Origin: Parafrigoribacterium mesophilum | GTDB lineage: Bacteria; Actinomycetota; Actinomycetes; Actinomycetales; Microbacteriaceae | Direction of reading: 5' to 3' | Assembly: GCF_039652555.1 (NCBI RefSeq) | Contig: NZ_JBDJAF010000001.1 | Span: 310,001 to 374,000 of the forward strand | DNA length: 64,000 nucleotides | Shown: positions 42,957-50,283 of the stretch, piece after piece | Layout of the letters: every line of letters starts with the position of its first letter | Position numbering within the stretch: the first letter of the stretch is position 1 | The notes under the pieces: model-generated | What the model was told of the DNA's origin: nothing | Seen by the model: only the letters and a program-made list of their open reading frames with translations | Databases searched by the model: none | Program-made: the position numbers and the translations under genes

Positions 42957-43871
42957 TTACCGCGTCGCGAGTACGCCGGAGAACGACTCCGAGAAGAACT
43001 CTTCGATCAGTTTCGCTACGCGTTTGAAGGTCGGATCGTCGTCGAACATCCACTCGGTGTGACCCTTACCTTCCAGAAGGACCAACTCCTTAGGTTCAAG
43101 AGCGGAGTCGTACAGCCGCTGAGCTTCATCCACTTTGTGGAGCTCGTTTTCGGAACCATGCACAACCAAGAAGGGGCGCGGCGACAACTTGTGTGCCTCC
43201 GCCCAGGGATGAAAGCGCAACAAGAAGTCGGCTGACTCTAGCGTGACTCCGGAACCAAACCCGGGCGCCTTATACAGTTCGCGTTCCACATACCCATCCG
43301 TACGGTCGTCAAGATTGAGCCGGACAATATCCCATGGATCCGTAATCTCTGAACGACCGTTTTCGGCCCGCCTACCCCGGTCAGCCTCGACACGGGATAG
43401 CAAGCTTTGCCAGGTGGATTCGTCGTGCATCTTCCTCGTAGATTCGAAACCGTCGGCGATTCCGTTGCAGCAAACCACTGCTTTGACGCGTTCGTCCTCG
43501 CCCGCTTCGTAGACGACTACTCCACCGCCCAAGCCCCAGCCCAATAGGCCGATACGCTCTGTGTCAAGTTCTACGTGGGTGGAGACACGATCGACTGCTG
43601 CTCGGATGTCCTCGGCCCATTCCTGGGGTACCAATCTGCCTCTCTCCCCTTCGGAGAGACCGAACCCACGGTAATCGAAAGCGAGAACAGCGAAGCCGCG
43701 CGGCACCAATGCCCTGGCCCAGCGCTCCGGGTGGATGACTTTCAAGCCTTGAAATCCACTGGCAGCGATAATCACCGGGTACGGCGTGCCAGTGGGGTTC
43801 TCGTCGGGCAGGTATAGGTCAGCATCCAAGCGATAGTTGGAACTGAAGAACGGAAACGGGATACGGCGCAT
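42957..43871 (-). CDS. Alpha/beta hydrolase with Gly in place of the nucleophile Ser
   Basis: 304 residues. The fold is clear: IIAASGFQGLKVIHP, AFDYRGFGLSEG (oxyanion/GxG region), then IGLLGWGLGGGVVV where the nucleophile elbow should be G-x-S-x-G. The codon for residue 113 is GGC (Gly), so the usual catalytic Ser is missing. The late acid and GKGHTEWMF His are present. It is the first gene of the ten-gene run, just after the IclR gene. It may be inactive, act by a different chemistry, or reflect a point mutation. Confidence 0.8.
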   Translation of the reverse strand: MRRIPFPFFSSNYRLDADLYLPDENPTGTPYPVIIAASGFQGLKVIHPERWARALVPRGFAVLAFDYRGFGLSEGERGRLVPQEWAEDIRAAVDRVSTHVELDTERIGLLGWGLGGGVVVYEAGEDERVKAVVCCNGIADGFESTRKMHDESTWQSLLSRVEADRGRRAENGRSEITDPWDIVRLNLDDRTDGYVERELYKAPGFGSGVTLESADFLLRFHPWAEAHKLSPRPFLVVHGSENELHKVDEAQRLYDSALEPKELVLLEGKGHTEWMFDDDPTFKRVAKLIEEFFSESFSGVLATR

Positions 43872-43936
43872 TTTGATCCTTCCAGATCAGGTTTGTTCGA
43901 GTTGAATATGGGATGCAATTTGAGAATGGAATGCAA

Positions 43937-44686
43937 TTATTGGTTCAGTAATGACAACTTTCTGGCTGCCGCCATCAGGTGCGACGCAACTGCATGAAGC
44001 TGCGGTTTGACGCGGAACACTGGTCCCGATATGTTGACGGCCGCCACGATGCGACCATTTTGGTCTCGAACTGGTGCGGCAACGCCGAGTACGTCGGCAT
44101 CAAAGAGCCCGTCAGATATCGAGTAGCCTTCTTCGCGTGCTCGGGCGATTGAGTTGAAAACGGTTTCGTGCTGGCTTCGCGACAATTTCTGGTCACGCTC
44201 GAGCAGGCCTTCAATTTCCTCATCCGAGCGATCGAGCACGAGAGCAATCCCCGAAGAGGTATTCCAGACCGGAGTGAGACGTCCGACCCAACCAACCGCC
44301 TCGAGCGCGCGGCTCGATCCCTCGGAGTGCACTGTCAACACTTGGTACCCGCTCAGAACGGTTAGATGCGCTCGTTCGTGAAGGGTTCCGGCCAGAACAC
44401 GGAGCATCGGAATGCCCGCTTGAATGAGCCTCTGATCACCGCCCTTTGCCGCAATAGCAAAGAGCCGCCAACTCAAGCGATAACGAAGCCTTTCGTCTCG
44501 TTCTATAAGTCCGGAATCCGCTAAATGCTTGAGCTGACGCGACGCAACCGACTTGTCGCGATCCAAACGTCGAGCCACCTCGGCGACCGTTAACCCATCG
44601 ACCGATTTTTGATCGGCTGCGCCCAATATCTCAAGGATGGCCATTACCTTGTACGCGCCATCGCCCTGAGACATCTTTGTGATCAC
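43937..44686 (-). CDS. IclR-family transcriptional regulator
   Basis: 249 residues. N-terminal HTH (YKVMAILEILGAADQKSVDG, VARRLDRDKSVASRQLKHLADSGLIER) and a C-terminal effector domain with GYQVLTVHSEGSSRAL, TSSGIALVLDRSDEE and VLGVAAPVRDQNGRIVAAVNISGP. IclR proteins control catabolic genes next to them; here the ten-gene operon starts right downstream on the same strand. GTG 44686 is chosen for GGGAGGG nine bases upstream; ATG 44674 is the alternative. Confidence 0.9.
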   Translation of the reverse strand: MITKMSQGDGAYKVMAILEILGAADQKSVDGLTVAEVARRLDRDKSVASRQLKHLADSGLIERDERLRYRLSWRLFAIAAKGGDQRLIQAGIPMLRVLAGTLHERAHLTVLSGYQVLTVHSEGSSRALEAVGWVGRLTPVWNTSSGIALVLDRSDEEIEGLLERDQKLSRSQHETVFNSIARAREEGYSISDGLFDADVLGVAAPVRDQNGRIVAAVNISGPVFRVKPQLHAVASHLMAAARKLSLLNQ

Positions 44687-44848
44687 AGAGCCGACCCTCC
44701 CACCTACTTGAGGTCGGTGCAACATACTGATGCAGTTTTTGCACCATGTATTTTGTGTGCAGATGCCACGAAGCCGTGCAACAGGAGATGAGGGGTGGAG
44801 GCCTTCCGAACCGAGGCATCACTCAACGCGGGGCGACCGAACTCGACT

Positions 44849-44936
44849 CCGCGGAGCTTGCGGGCGGCCGACGCCGATCCGGCATGAAGGACTTTGCGCA
44901 CGATCCGATCGCAACAACCGCGGTGAGTTCTTCGGG
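44849..44936 (-). pseudogene. Second integrase remnant
   Basis: About 88 bp match 56810-56897 of the intact integrase (GCGGAGCTTGCGGGCGGC and GACGCCGATC blocks, then a GCGCACGATCC block), with several substitutions and a small replaced stretch. The translation keeps CDRIVRKVLHAGSASAARKL, the integrase CDRIVRKVLDARSASAARKL segment. Same orientation as the intact gene, but a different part of it than the 33.36-kb scrap. Confidence 0.85.
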
Positions 44937-45043
44937 CAGAAGTCCCACGGGTCCAGCTCCGCGGCGAGTTTGAGAATGCCGCCACCGAGCCCCCTCGGTC
45001 TCGCACGTATTGCGATTCGAAGCCTCGATGTTATTAGGAAGTC

Positions 45044-45075
45044 TTGACACATCAGATGGTAAGGGCTAACTTACC
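45044..45075 (+). promoter_or_regulatory. Promoter and operator of the ArsR-SRPBCC operon
   Basis: TTGACA at 45044-45049 and TAACTT at 45067-45072 with 17-bp spacing form a strong sigma-70-type promoter; transcription would begin at the GTG at 45080, giving a leaderless message. The perfect arms GGTAAG (45058-45063) and CTTACC (45070-45075) overlap the -10 box and are the likely ArsR binding site. Confidence 0.75.
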
Positions 45076-45079
45076 GTTC

Positions 45080-45403
45080 GTGGACACTTACCGAGCTAGT
45101 GACGGATGGGATGCTCTGGGCGATCGCACCAGGCGCAGCATTATCGAATGCCTGGCGGAGCGGCCTAGAGCAGTCGGCGAACTCGCAGCTGAATTGCCGG
45201 TTAGTCGCCCCGCTGTGTCTCAGCACTTGAAGGTGCTAAAGAACGCAGGGCTCGTCGTTGAACACGCGGCCGGTACCCGCCGAATCTATCGGCTCAATCC
45301 GGCGGGGGTAAGCGCACTGCGCGACCAGCTCGACACGTTCTGGGACCGAGCGCTGACCGCATACAAGAGTGTTGTCGAACAACCAACCAAGGAGAGATCA
45401 TGA
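45080..45403 (+). CDS. ArsR-family regulator (SRPBCC-partner type)
   Basis: 107 residues, winged HTH with WDALGDRTRRSIIECLAERP, VSRPAVSQHLKVLKNAGLV and the wing GTRRIYRLN. No metal-binding Cys or His motif is present, as in the ArsR subgroup that pairs with SRPBCC proteins. The GTG at 45080 is preferred over longer frames because of the leaderless promoter spacing. It overlaps the next gene by ATGA. Confidence 0.88.
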   Translation: MDTYRASDGWDALGDRTRRSIIECLAERPRAVGELAAELPVSRPAVSQHLKVLKNAGLVVEHAAGTRRIYRLNPAGVSALRDQLDTFWDRALTAYKSVVEQPTKERS

Positions 45404-45882
45404 CCAAGACAGCGACCGCGGTGGTCCGCAGGGAGATCGTCGTTGAAGCACCGATCAAGCGCGCCTTCACCGTGTTTACCGAACGATTCGGCGATTTCAA
45501 GCCGCCCGAGCACAACCTGCTCAACGTGCCCATCGCCGAGACCCTGTTTGACGCGAAAGTGGGCGGCTACATCTATGATCGCGGCGTAGACGGGAGCGAG
45601 TGCCGATGGGCTCGCGTCCTCGCATACGAGCCGCCCGACCGTGTCGTGTTCAGCTGGGATATAGGCCCACAGTGGCAGCTCGAGGCCGACCCAGAAAACA
45701 CCAGCGAGGTGGAAGTCCGTTTTGTCGCGGAAGCCCCGCAACGTACACGGGTCGAACTAGAACACCGCAATATCGATCGGCACGGCCCCGGATGGGAATC
45801 TCTCAGCGAAGCCATCGCGGATGACGCCGGATGGCCGCTGTACCTTGCACGCTATGCCGCCCTGATCAATGGGGTCAGCTGA
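45400..45882 (+). CDS. SRPBCC (AHSA1/START-like) protein
   Basis: 160 residues with the SRPBCC plan: IVVEAPIKRAFTVFTERFG, VGGYIYDRGVDGSECRW, VLAYEPPDRVVFSWDIGPQW and TRVELEHRNIDRHGPGWESL. Such proteins hold a hydrophobic cavity. Pairing with an ArsR regulator is a common two-gene unit in actinobacteria, with function mostly unknown. It is translationally coupled to its regulator. Confidence 0.88.
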   Translation: MTKTATAVVRREIVVEAPIKRAFTVFTERFGDFKPPEHNLLNVPIAETLFDAKVGGYIYDRGVDGSECRWARVLAYEPPDRVVFSWDIGPQWQLEADPENTSEVEVRFVAEAPQRTRVELEHRNIDRHGPGWESLSEAIADDAGWPLYLARYAALINGVS

Positions 45883-45903
45883 AGCGCCACAAACGTCACC
45901 GAC

Positions 45904-45945
45904 GTCCTCGAAATAAACACTCGACAAGCTCGACCACCGGATCCT
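45904..45945. repeat. Dispersed TCGACAAGCTCGACCACC repeat copy
   Basis: CTCGACAAGCTCGACCACCG lies just after the SRPBCC gene, followed by a partial TCCTCGAC. It is one of the better-preserved copies of the family in the window. Confidence 0.65.
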
Positions 45946-46243
45946 CGACAACGGAAGAGCGGTGTGGGTCCCGACGCGACCAGATCGTCTCCGAGGTTTC
46001 AGCGTTGTCACCGCCGACGGTGATGGGTGTCTGGATGACGGCAGCCTCACCGCTCGCCCGAAGAGCCCGAACAGCGCGACGAAGGCGAGCAGCACGACTA
46101 CGAGGGAGATCCATGCCCCTCGACGGGAGGTGAGGTGCTCGGGCAGGGACTAACGAACCTGATTTGCAGACATGCAAAGAGCCCTTCAGGACCCGGCAGT
46201 TGAGGCATCGCGCGCGCGGAACTCTGGCTCAACCCTTCGGTTG

Positions 46244-46313
46244 ATATTCGCCCGGTCTGCGCGAAAGTACGCCGGCTGGACGTATCTGACGGCGGACCAG
46301 ATCGCTGTCGTTT
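46244..46313 (+). pseudogene. Possible third integrase scrap
   Basis: The plus strand encodes ARKYAGWTYLTADQIAVV, which resembles the (R/K)-x-YLTxxQI/Vxx hinge before the catalytic domain of tyrosine recombinases (KKSYLTPEQIAVV in the intact one). The match is short and the strand is opposite, so the claim is weak. Confidence 0.4.
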
Positions 46314-46412
46314 CACACACCGGCAGCGGTCAGGTCCCGACACTCTCGACGACCGGAGGCGGGGTCTCGACAAGCTCGACCACTGGAGCTCGACCACCGG
46401 AGGCGAGGCAGG

Positions 46413-46449
46413 AAAAAAGCCGCAGGGGGTGGAGCCCCATGCGGCTTTT
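46413..46449 (-). terminator. Hairpin terminator following a tRNA-like end
   Basis: AAAAGCCGCA pairs with TGCGGCTTTT around a GGGG/CCCC inner stem. Read on the minus strand it follows the tRNA-Asn 3'-end-like sequence and ends in a T-run. A damaged copy lies at 47613-47649. Confidence 0.7.
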
Positions 46450-46532
46450 CGCTCCCCGACCAAGACTCGAACTTGGAACCTGCCGGTCAGAACAGGTCGA
46501 GCGCCTAACGCACTCAAGGACATCTAACACGC
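46413..46532. repeat. 120-bp direct repeat, copy 1 (tRNA-Asn 3' end + terminator)
   Basis: Includes the terminator, then on the minus strand a tRNA-like 3' half: ACCGGCAGGTTCCAAG, TTCGAGT loop, CTTGG and the acceptor strand TCGGGGA. It fits the tRNA-Asn 3' end but has no 5' half. The second copy is 47613-47731. Such 3'-end copies are typical attachment-site scars. Confidence 0.75.
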
Positions 46533-46758
46533 CCGAATTCCGCTGGTTTGTCGGGAGCCGAACAATATGATTCTACTGCCGATTACCGGTTGATTCGGGC
46601 TGATTCTGGACGCGCAAAGGCGTTTTTGGACGCGTTTTCAGACGCGTACGACGGCTTGCGGTAATTGCCCTGCTTCACGTGTAAATGGGCGCACTCAGCC
46701 ATGGCAAAGCCAGCTCGTTGTGTTGGCACCTTGCGAGCATCGGCATTGGAAACTCGTA

Positions 46759-47382
46759 CTAGTGCACGAAGCAATGGCGGAACGCGTCCAGTTGTTCTCC
46801 GTCGGCGGCACTGAGGACTAGGTAGACGTCACAGGAAACACCCGGTGGCGGCCCTACCTTTGTGGTGTCGAGATTCATAGGGTGCGACAACCCGACGTCG
46901 GCTTGGCGTTTCCATTCCAGCACCCACGCCAGCTGAGTCAGCACACTCGGCACCGTTGATCCATCCGCGGCCTTATCTCCCAAGACATTCGTGTACCGAG
47001 CGAGGGTCACTAACGGTTCATCAGAGGTATCGGCGAGCATCCGAATCAGGGGGTTTTCAGCGCCGTAGTCGCGGGCCGTTGCCTCGGTGACCTGAGCGGT
47101 TGCACGCACGGGAACGATATCGGCACCGATGCCTGAGATCCTTACTTCACCGGGGACGGCTGGCCCCAGCGCGGCGAAGACATCGGGCGGTTCGCCGCGC
47201 TTCGCTGGGTCCGGGATGTAATACGGCGGCGACGGAGCTACGTCGGTCACAACCGCCTGATCGATGGCCGGCAACGCAAGCGGCTCCGGCGTTGTGCCCG
47301 CGCAACCGGCTAGCGCGAGGGTGGTTAGAAGCGCGGACGCGGCAACCGCCTTGCCCGCGGGGAACCATCTTTCGCCACTCAT
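46759..47382 (-). CDS. Putative lipoprotein, unknown function
   Basis: 207 residues. The signal peptide ends at LALAGC (lipobox), followed by a Pro-rich linker (TPEPLALPAIDQ). The rest has no domain I can name; it contains two cysteines near the end (GVSCDVYL, FRHCFVH) that may pair. Start ATG 47382 has AAGGAAG upstream (a TTG one codon earlier is possible). It lies between the two 120-bp repeats, so it may be cargo of a small lost element. Confidence 0.7.
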   Translation of the reverse strand: MSGERWFPAGKAVAASALLTTLALAGCAGTTPEPLALPAIDQAVVTDVAPSPPYYIPDPAKRGEPPDVFAALGPAVPGEVRISGIGADIVPVRATAQVTEATARDYGAENPLIRMLADTSDEPLVTLARYTNVLGDKAADGSTVPSVLTQLAWVLEWKRQADVGLSHPMNLDTTKVGPPPGVSCDVYLVLSAADGEQLDAFRHCFVH

Positions 47383-47385
47383 CAA

Positions 47386-47894
47386 GCTTCCTTAGACATA
47401 CGCTGAAGTTTTCTCTGAAGGTCTGGCTGAACGTGAGTATCCGCCCAGAACGGGTATAAGTCAATAGTCCGCAATGCGTTGCTACGTCGCCCATACGACA
47501 TGCTCGACCAGCGGGTTCGAGACACGCCACGCTGAACCTGGTTTCGGCGGGCTCGACCACCAGAGGCGGCTCTCGAGAGGCTCGACCACCGGGACCACCG
47601 GAGGCGGGCATTAAAAAACCCGCAGGGGGTGGAGCCCCATGCGGCTTTTCACTCCCCGACCAGACTCGAGCTTGGAACCTGCAGGTCAGAACAGGTCGAG
47701 CGCCTAACGCACTCAAGGACATCTAACACGCTGTCGGCAGCGCTGGAATTCTGACCACCTAGGTCTGGAGCCACGACTTCCATGCCATCCGAGAAGACCA
47801 CCTTCATCGTTCCCAAATCGCAGGTTGCTCGGGCGAACTTTGATCACTAAGTTGCGGCTACAGCACAAACTGTGTGGTCCCTACAACCCTCGGG
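47386..47894. other. Gene-free interval with repeat and tRNA-scar DNA
   Basis: Holds several GGCTCGACCACC copies (47549-47590), the damaged terminator and tRNA-Asn 3'-end copy 2 (to 47731), and about 160 bp beyond with nothing recognisable. Confidence 0.6.
47613..47731. repeat. 120-bp direct repeat, copy 2
   Basis: Matches 46413-46532 over its whole length, shifted by 1200 bp then 1199 bp after a single-base deletion. It differs at about eight other positions, mostly in the terminator and tRNA arm. The last 40 bp (to ATCTAACACG) are identical. Confidence 0.85.
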
Positions 47895-48143
47895 TTACCG
47901 ACCTCGTTTGAGCCCACGATAGAGGAAGTACACAATTCCGAGGACCCCGACAAACCCGATTAGCAATGCGCCTGGCCACCCGACAGCTGGGCCAGACGAA
48001 CAATCGCTCTGCGCTGCGCCCGACAGGTAACCCGCGCAGGAACCTGAGTTCAGCCCGAAAACGATAAGAAAAATCGCGGTCGCGGTAGCGGCAGCGACGA
48101 CGAACCACCCCCATCTCACGCGACCCTTTGGCGCATCAGACAT
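47895..48143 (-). CDS. Small membrane protein, unknown
   Basis: 82 residues with two hydrophobic helices (WFVVAAATATAIFLIVFGL and PGALLIGFVGVLGIVYFLY) and a short loop with two cysteines (GSCAGYLS and SDCSSG). Positive charge at both ends puts both termini inside. No family recognised. ATG 48143. Confidence 0.6.
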   Translation of the reverse strand: MSDAPKGRVRWGWFVVAAATATAIFLIVFGLNSGSCAGYLSGAAQSDCSSGPAVGWPGALLIGFVGVLGIVYFLYRGLKRGR

Positions 48144-48378
48144 GCATGAATGTTACACAGCGGCAGCCAGAACTGAAAGCGTCGCACTGAATCGCTAGGA
48201 ACCAGTGGAGGAACGGGTGTCCGTCGGTTGCAGCCGGGTCACGGCAGTACCGATTATCGTATTCGATCTCGGTGAGACATCCGATCGAGGGGCGCTGTCG
48301 GTTCCTGATGGTAGCCACTGACCTCGCTGGTCCCACTTCTTCCACCCGAAGCCTTGCGGAGGAACGTCGAACCGTTGC

Positions 48379-49065
48379 TCAATTCTTGACGCCACCGGAC
48401 CAGGCCGGAAGGTCACCCTCCCTGCTCACCTGGAAATCCACTGCCACACTGGCGGCGGGAAAAACCTTCACGGGCACACCGGCGATCGAGATCAGGTTCT
48501 TGCCATCGACGAGCGCCGCACTCGCGGGAATCGGGCCGGCAAGCGTCACACTCACCGCGCCGGTCAGTTCATCCACCCAGGCACTGGTCGGGGCGCCGAT
48601 CCCGTACTCGGCCGCAACTCCCGATTCCGGCGTGACGAGCTCGCGAGCGAGTTGCTCACGAGCACCCACCGCGTAATCCACCGGCTCGGCGATCACCGGA
48701 AGCGGCGTCGTTCCGGCTACAGACTCGATGGAGTCCAGCAGCCGATCCACATTCGGATGGTCCTCGAAGTAGCGCAGGACGATGCTCTGGCCATCGGCCG
48801 CGATCTGCATCGCGATCGCGCCCCGGAACTCGGGATTCCCGTCGCCGATTCCTGCGCTCTGCAACATCTGCAGGGTGGCATCGACCGAACCGTCTGTTGT
48901 TGCTGCTGCGCTCTCATTCACCGCGCTGCTGTCAGCAGAGGAACCGGGGCCAGCAGCACCATCCGCCGCGAACACTGGACCGACGGCCACCGTTCCCACC
49001 AGAGCGCCACAGGCGACTGCGGTGCCGAACCGACGCCACCACAGCTTCGACTTCGAATTAGCCAC
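48379..49065 (-). CDS. Secreted protein, unknown function
   Basis: About 228 residues. A signal peptide (FGTAVACGALVGTVAVGPVFAADG) is followed by a Ser/Ala-rich stretch and a soluble domain with TLQMLQSAGIGDGNPEFRG, QSIVLRYFEDHPNV and TSAWVDELTGAVSVTLAG. GTG 49065 has AGAAGG six bases upstream. No known domain recognised. It lies near an ABC exporter but is not clearly in its operon. Confidence 0.65.
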   Translation of the reverse strand: MANSKSKLWWRRFGTAVACGALVGTVAVGPVFAADGAAGPGSSADSSAVNESAAATTDGSVDATLQMLQSAGIGDGNPEFRGAIAMQIAADGQSIVLRYFEDHPNVDRLLDSIESVAGTTPLPVIAEPVDYAVGAREQLARELVTPESGVAAEYGIGAPTSAWVDELTGAVSVTLAGPIPASAALVDGKNLISIAGVPVKVFPAASVAVDFQVSREGDLPAWSGGVKN

Positions 49066-49584
49066 GTGCACCCTTCTATTCAAGGACAACATACCCCGAT
49101 TTCTTGTGCAACCGTCAACTATCACTGACGGAGGCACACGGAGGTCCCCATTCTGCACTCAGTCACACGCCCCTGTTTTATCGACGCAAGAACAGCTCTG
49201 GCACAATTACGATTTCGAAGATTCGTACAACAAAGCTCAATGATGATCTCAAACCTAGGTCGTAAGCGAGATCAATCAGATGATTGTGCGCCTCCAATCT
49301 ACATAACCGATCGAGGCGAGGGGCTGCGCTCGTCCTATCGTGAAAGCAATAATCTCTACGAGATCGAACAGGTGCTCGATGGGTACGGACTCCGAGTTGA
49401 TGAGAGTGGTGTCTCCGCAGCGCCGACTGGCTGGCCGATTGCTGTGTCTTCTCCCCCTTCCTCCCGGCTCGGCGACATGCAGACCGCGTGCCGTTTGCCT
49501 AATTCCCGCAGCAGCCGCGTCGAGATCGCATCGTGGATCGCGACGCCCGGAACTCCCTGAACAAATCGGGATCTTCGAGCTTGC
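49066..49584. other. Gene-free interval
   Basis: About 520 bp at lower GC. A plus-strand open frame (49240-49560) has a low-complexity translation, no ribosome-binding site and no recognisable domain, so I do not call it. Confidence 0.55.
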
Positions 49585-50283
49585 TTAGGAAAGTTCTGTT
49601 CGGGTATCGGCGGCGTCGATGAGGTGGGGGTCGTGCGCTGAGACGAGCACCGTGATCCCGTCGGAAGCAAGTTTCACCAGAAGCTTGATCACCCCGTCCG
49701 CGCTGGCTCGGTCGAGGCTTGCGGTCGGCTCATCCACCATGAGCACGCGCGGGCTCAGCAAGAGTGACCGGGCGAATGCGACGCGCTGCCGCTCACCGCC
49801 GCTCAGTTGCTGTGGGCGGTGCTTCGCTCGCGCACCGACGCCGAGGGTCTCGAGCAGATCCCTCGCTGTGGGGGCGAGCTCCTTCGTCCGTCTGGCGGGC
49901 ACGGCGGGCAGCATCACGTTCTCGATTGCGCTGAGGCCCGGGATAAGCGTTCCGTTCTGGTCAAGGTACCCGACGAAGTCACGGCGCAGCGCGGTGATGC
50001 GGGCGTCGCTCAGCTTGGAAATGCTCTCGCCGTCCCAGCGCACCTCGCCCGCGGTCGGTGCAGCGAGCCCCGCCGCTACTCTCAGGATGCTCGTCTTGCC
50101 CGAGCCGCTTCGCCCGGCCAGGCAGTGCAACTCCCCCGGCGCGAGCGCCAGGTTGTAGTCGGTGACGATGTCCAGCGGATGCCCGTCTGCACTCTGGTAG
50201 CGAATCGTCACCCCGACCAACTCCACCACCGGCGCCGTCGCGGGCTTCACAGTTCTTGATGCCACTTCTGCTTCCAGCGTCAT
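49585..50283 (-). CDS. ABC transporter ATPase (MacB/LolD type)
   Basis: 232 residues. Walker A LAGRSGSGKTSILR, Q-loop YLDQNGTLIPGLSAIEN, signature LSGGERQRVAFARS, Walker B VLMVDEPTASLD, H-loop VSAHDPHL. LSGGERQR and the partner FtsX protein fit the MacB/LolD exporter class. ATG 50283 overlaps the FtsX stop by ATGA. A large upstream extension of the frame is shadow. Confidence 0.92.
   Translation of the reverse strand: MTLEAEVASRTVKPATAPVVELVGVTIRYQSADGHPLDIVTDYNLALAPGELHCLAGRSGSGKTSILRVAAGLAAPTAGEVRWDGESISKLSDARITALRRDFVGYLDQNGTLIPGLSAIENVMLPAVPARRTKELAPTARDLLETLGVGARAKHRPQQLSGGERQRVAFARSLLLSPRVLMVDEPTASLDRASADGVIKLLVKLASDGITVLVSAHDPHLIDAADTRTELS

Noticed and set aside
46451..46531. Complete tRNA-Asn gene on the minus strand
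   Set aside because: Only the T-arm and 3' acceptor strand are present; no 5' acceptor partner or D-arm, so it is a fragment.
49240..49560. Plus-strand frame in the 49.1-49.6 kb gap
   Set aside because: Low-complexity translation without a start signal or any known motif.
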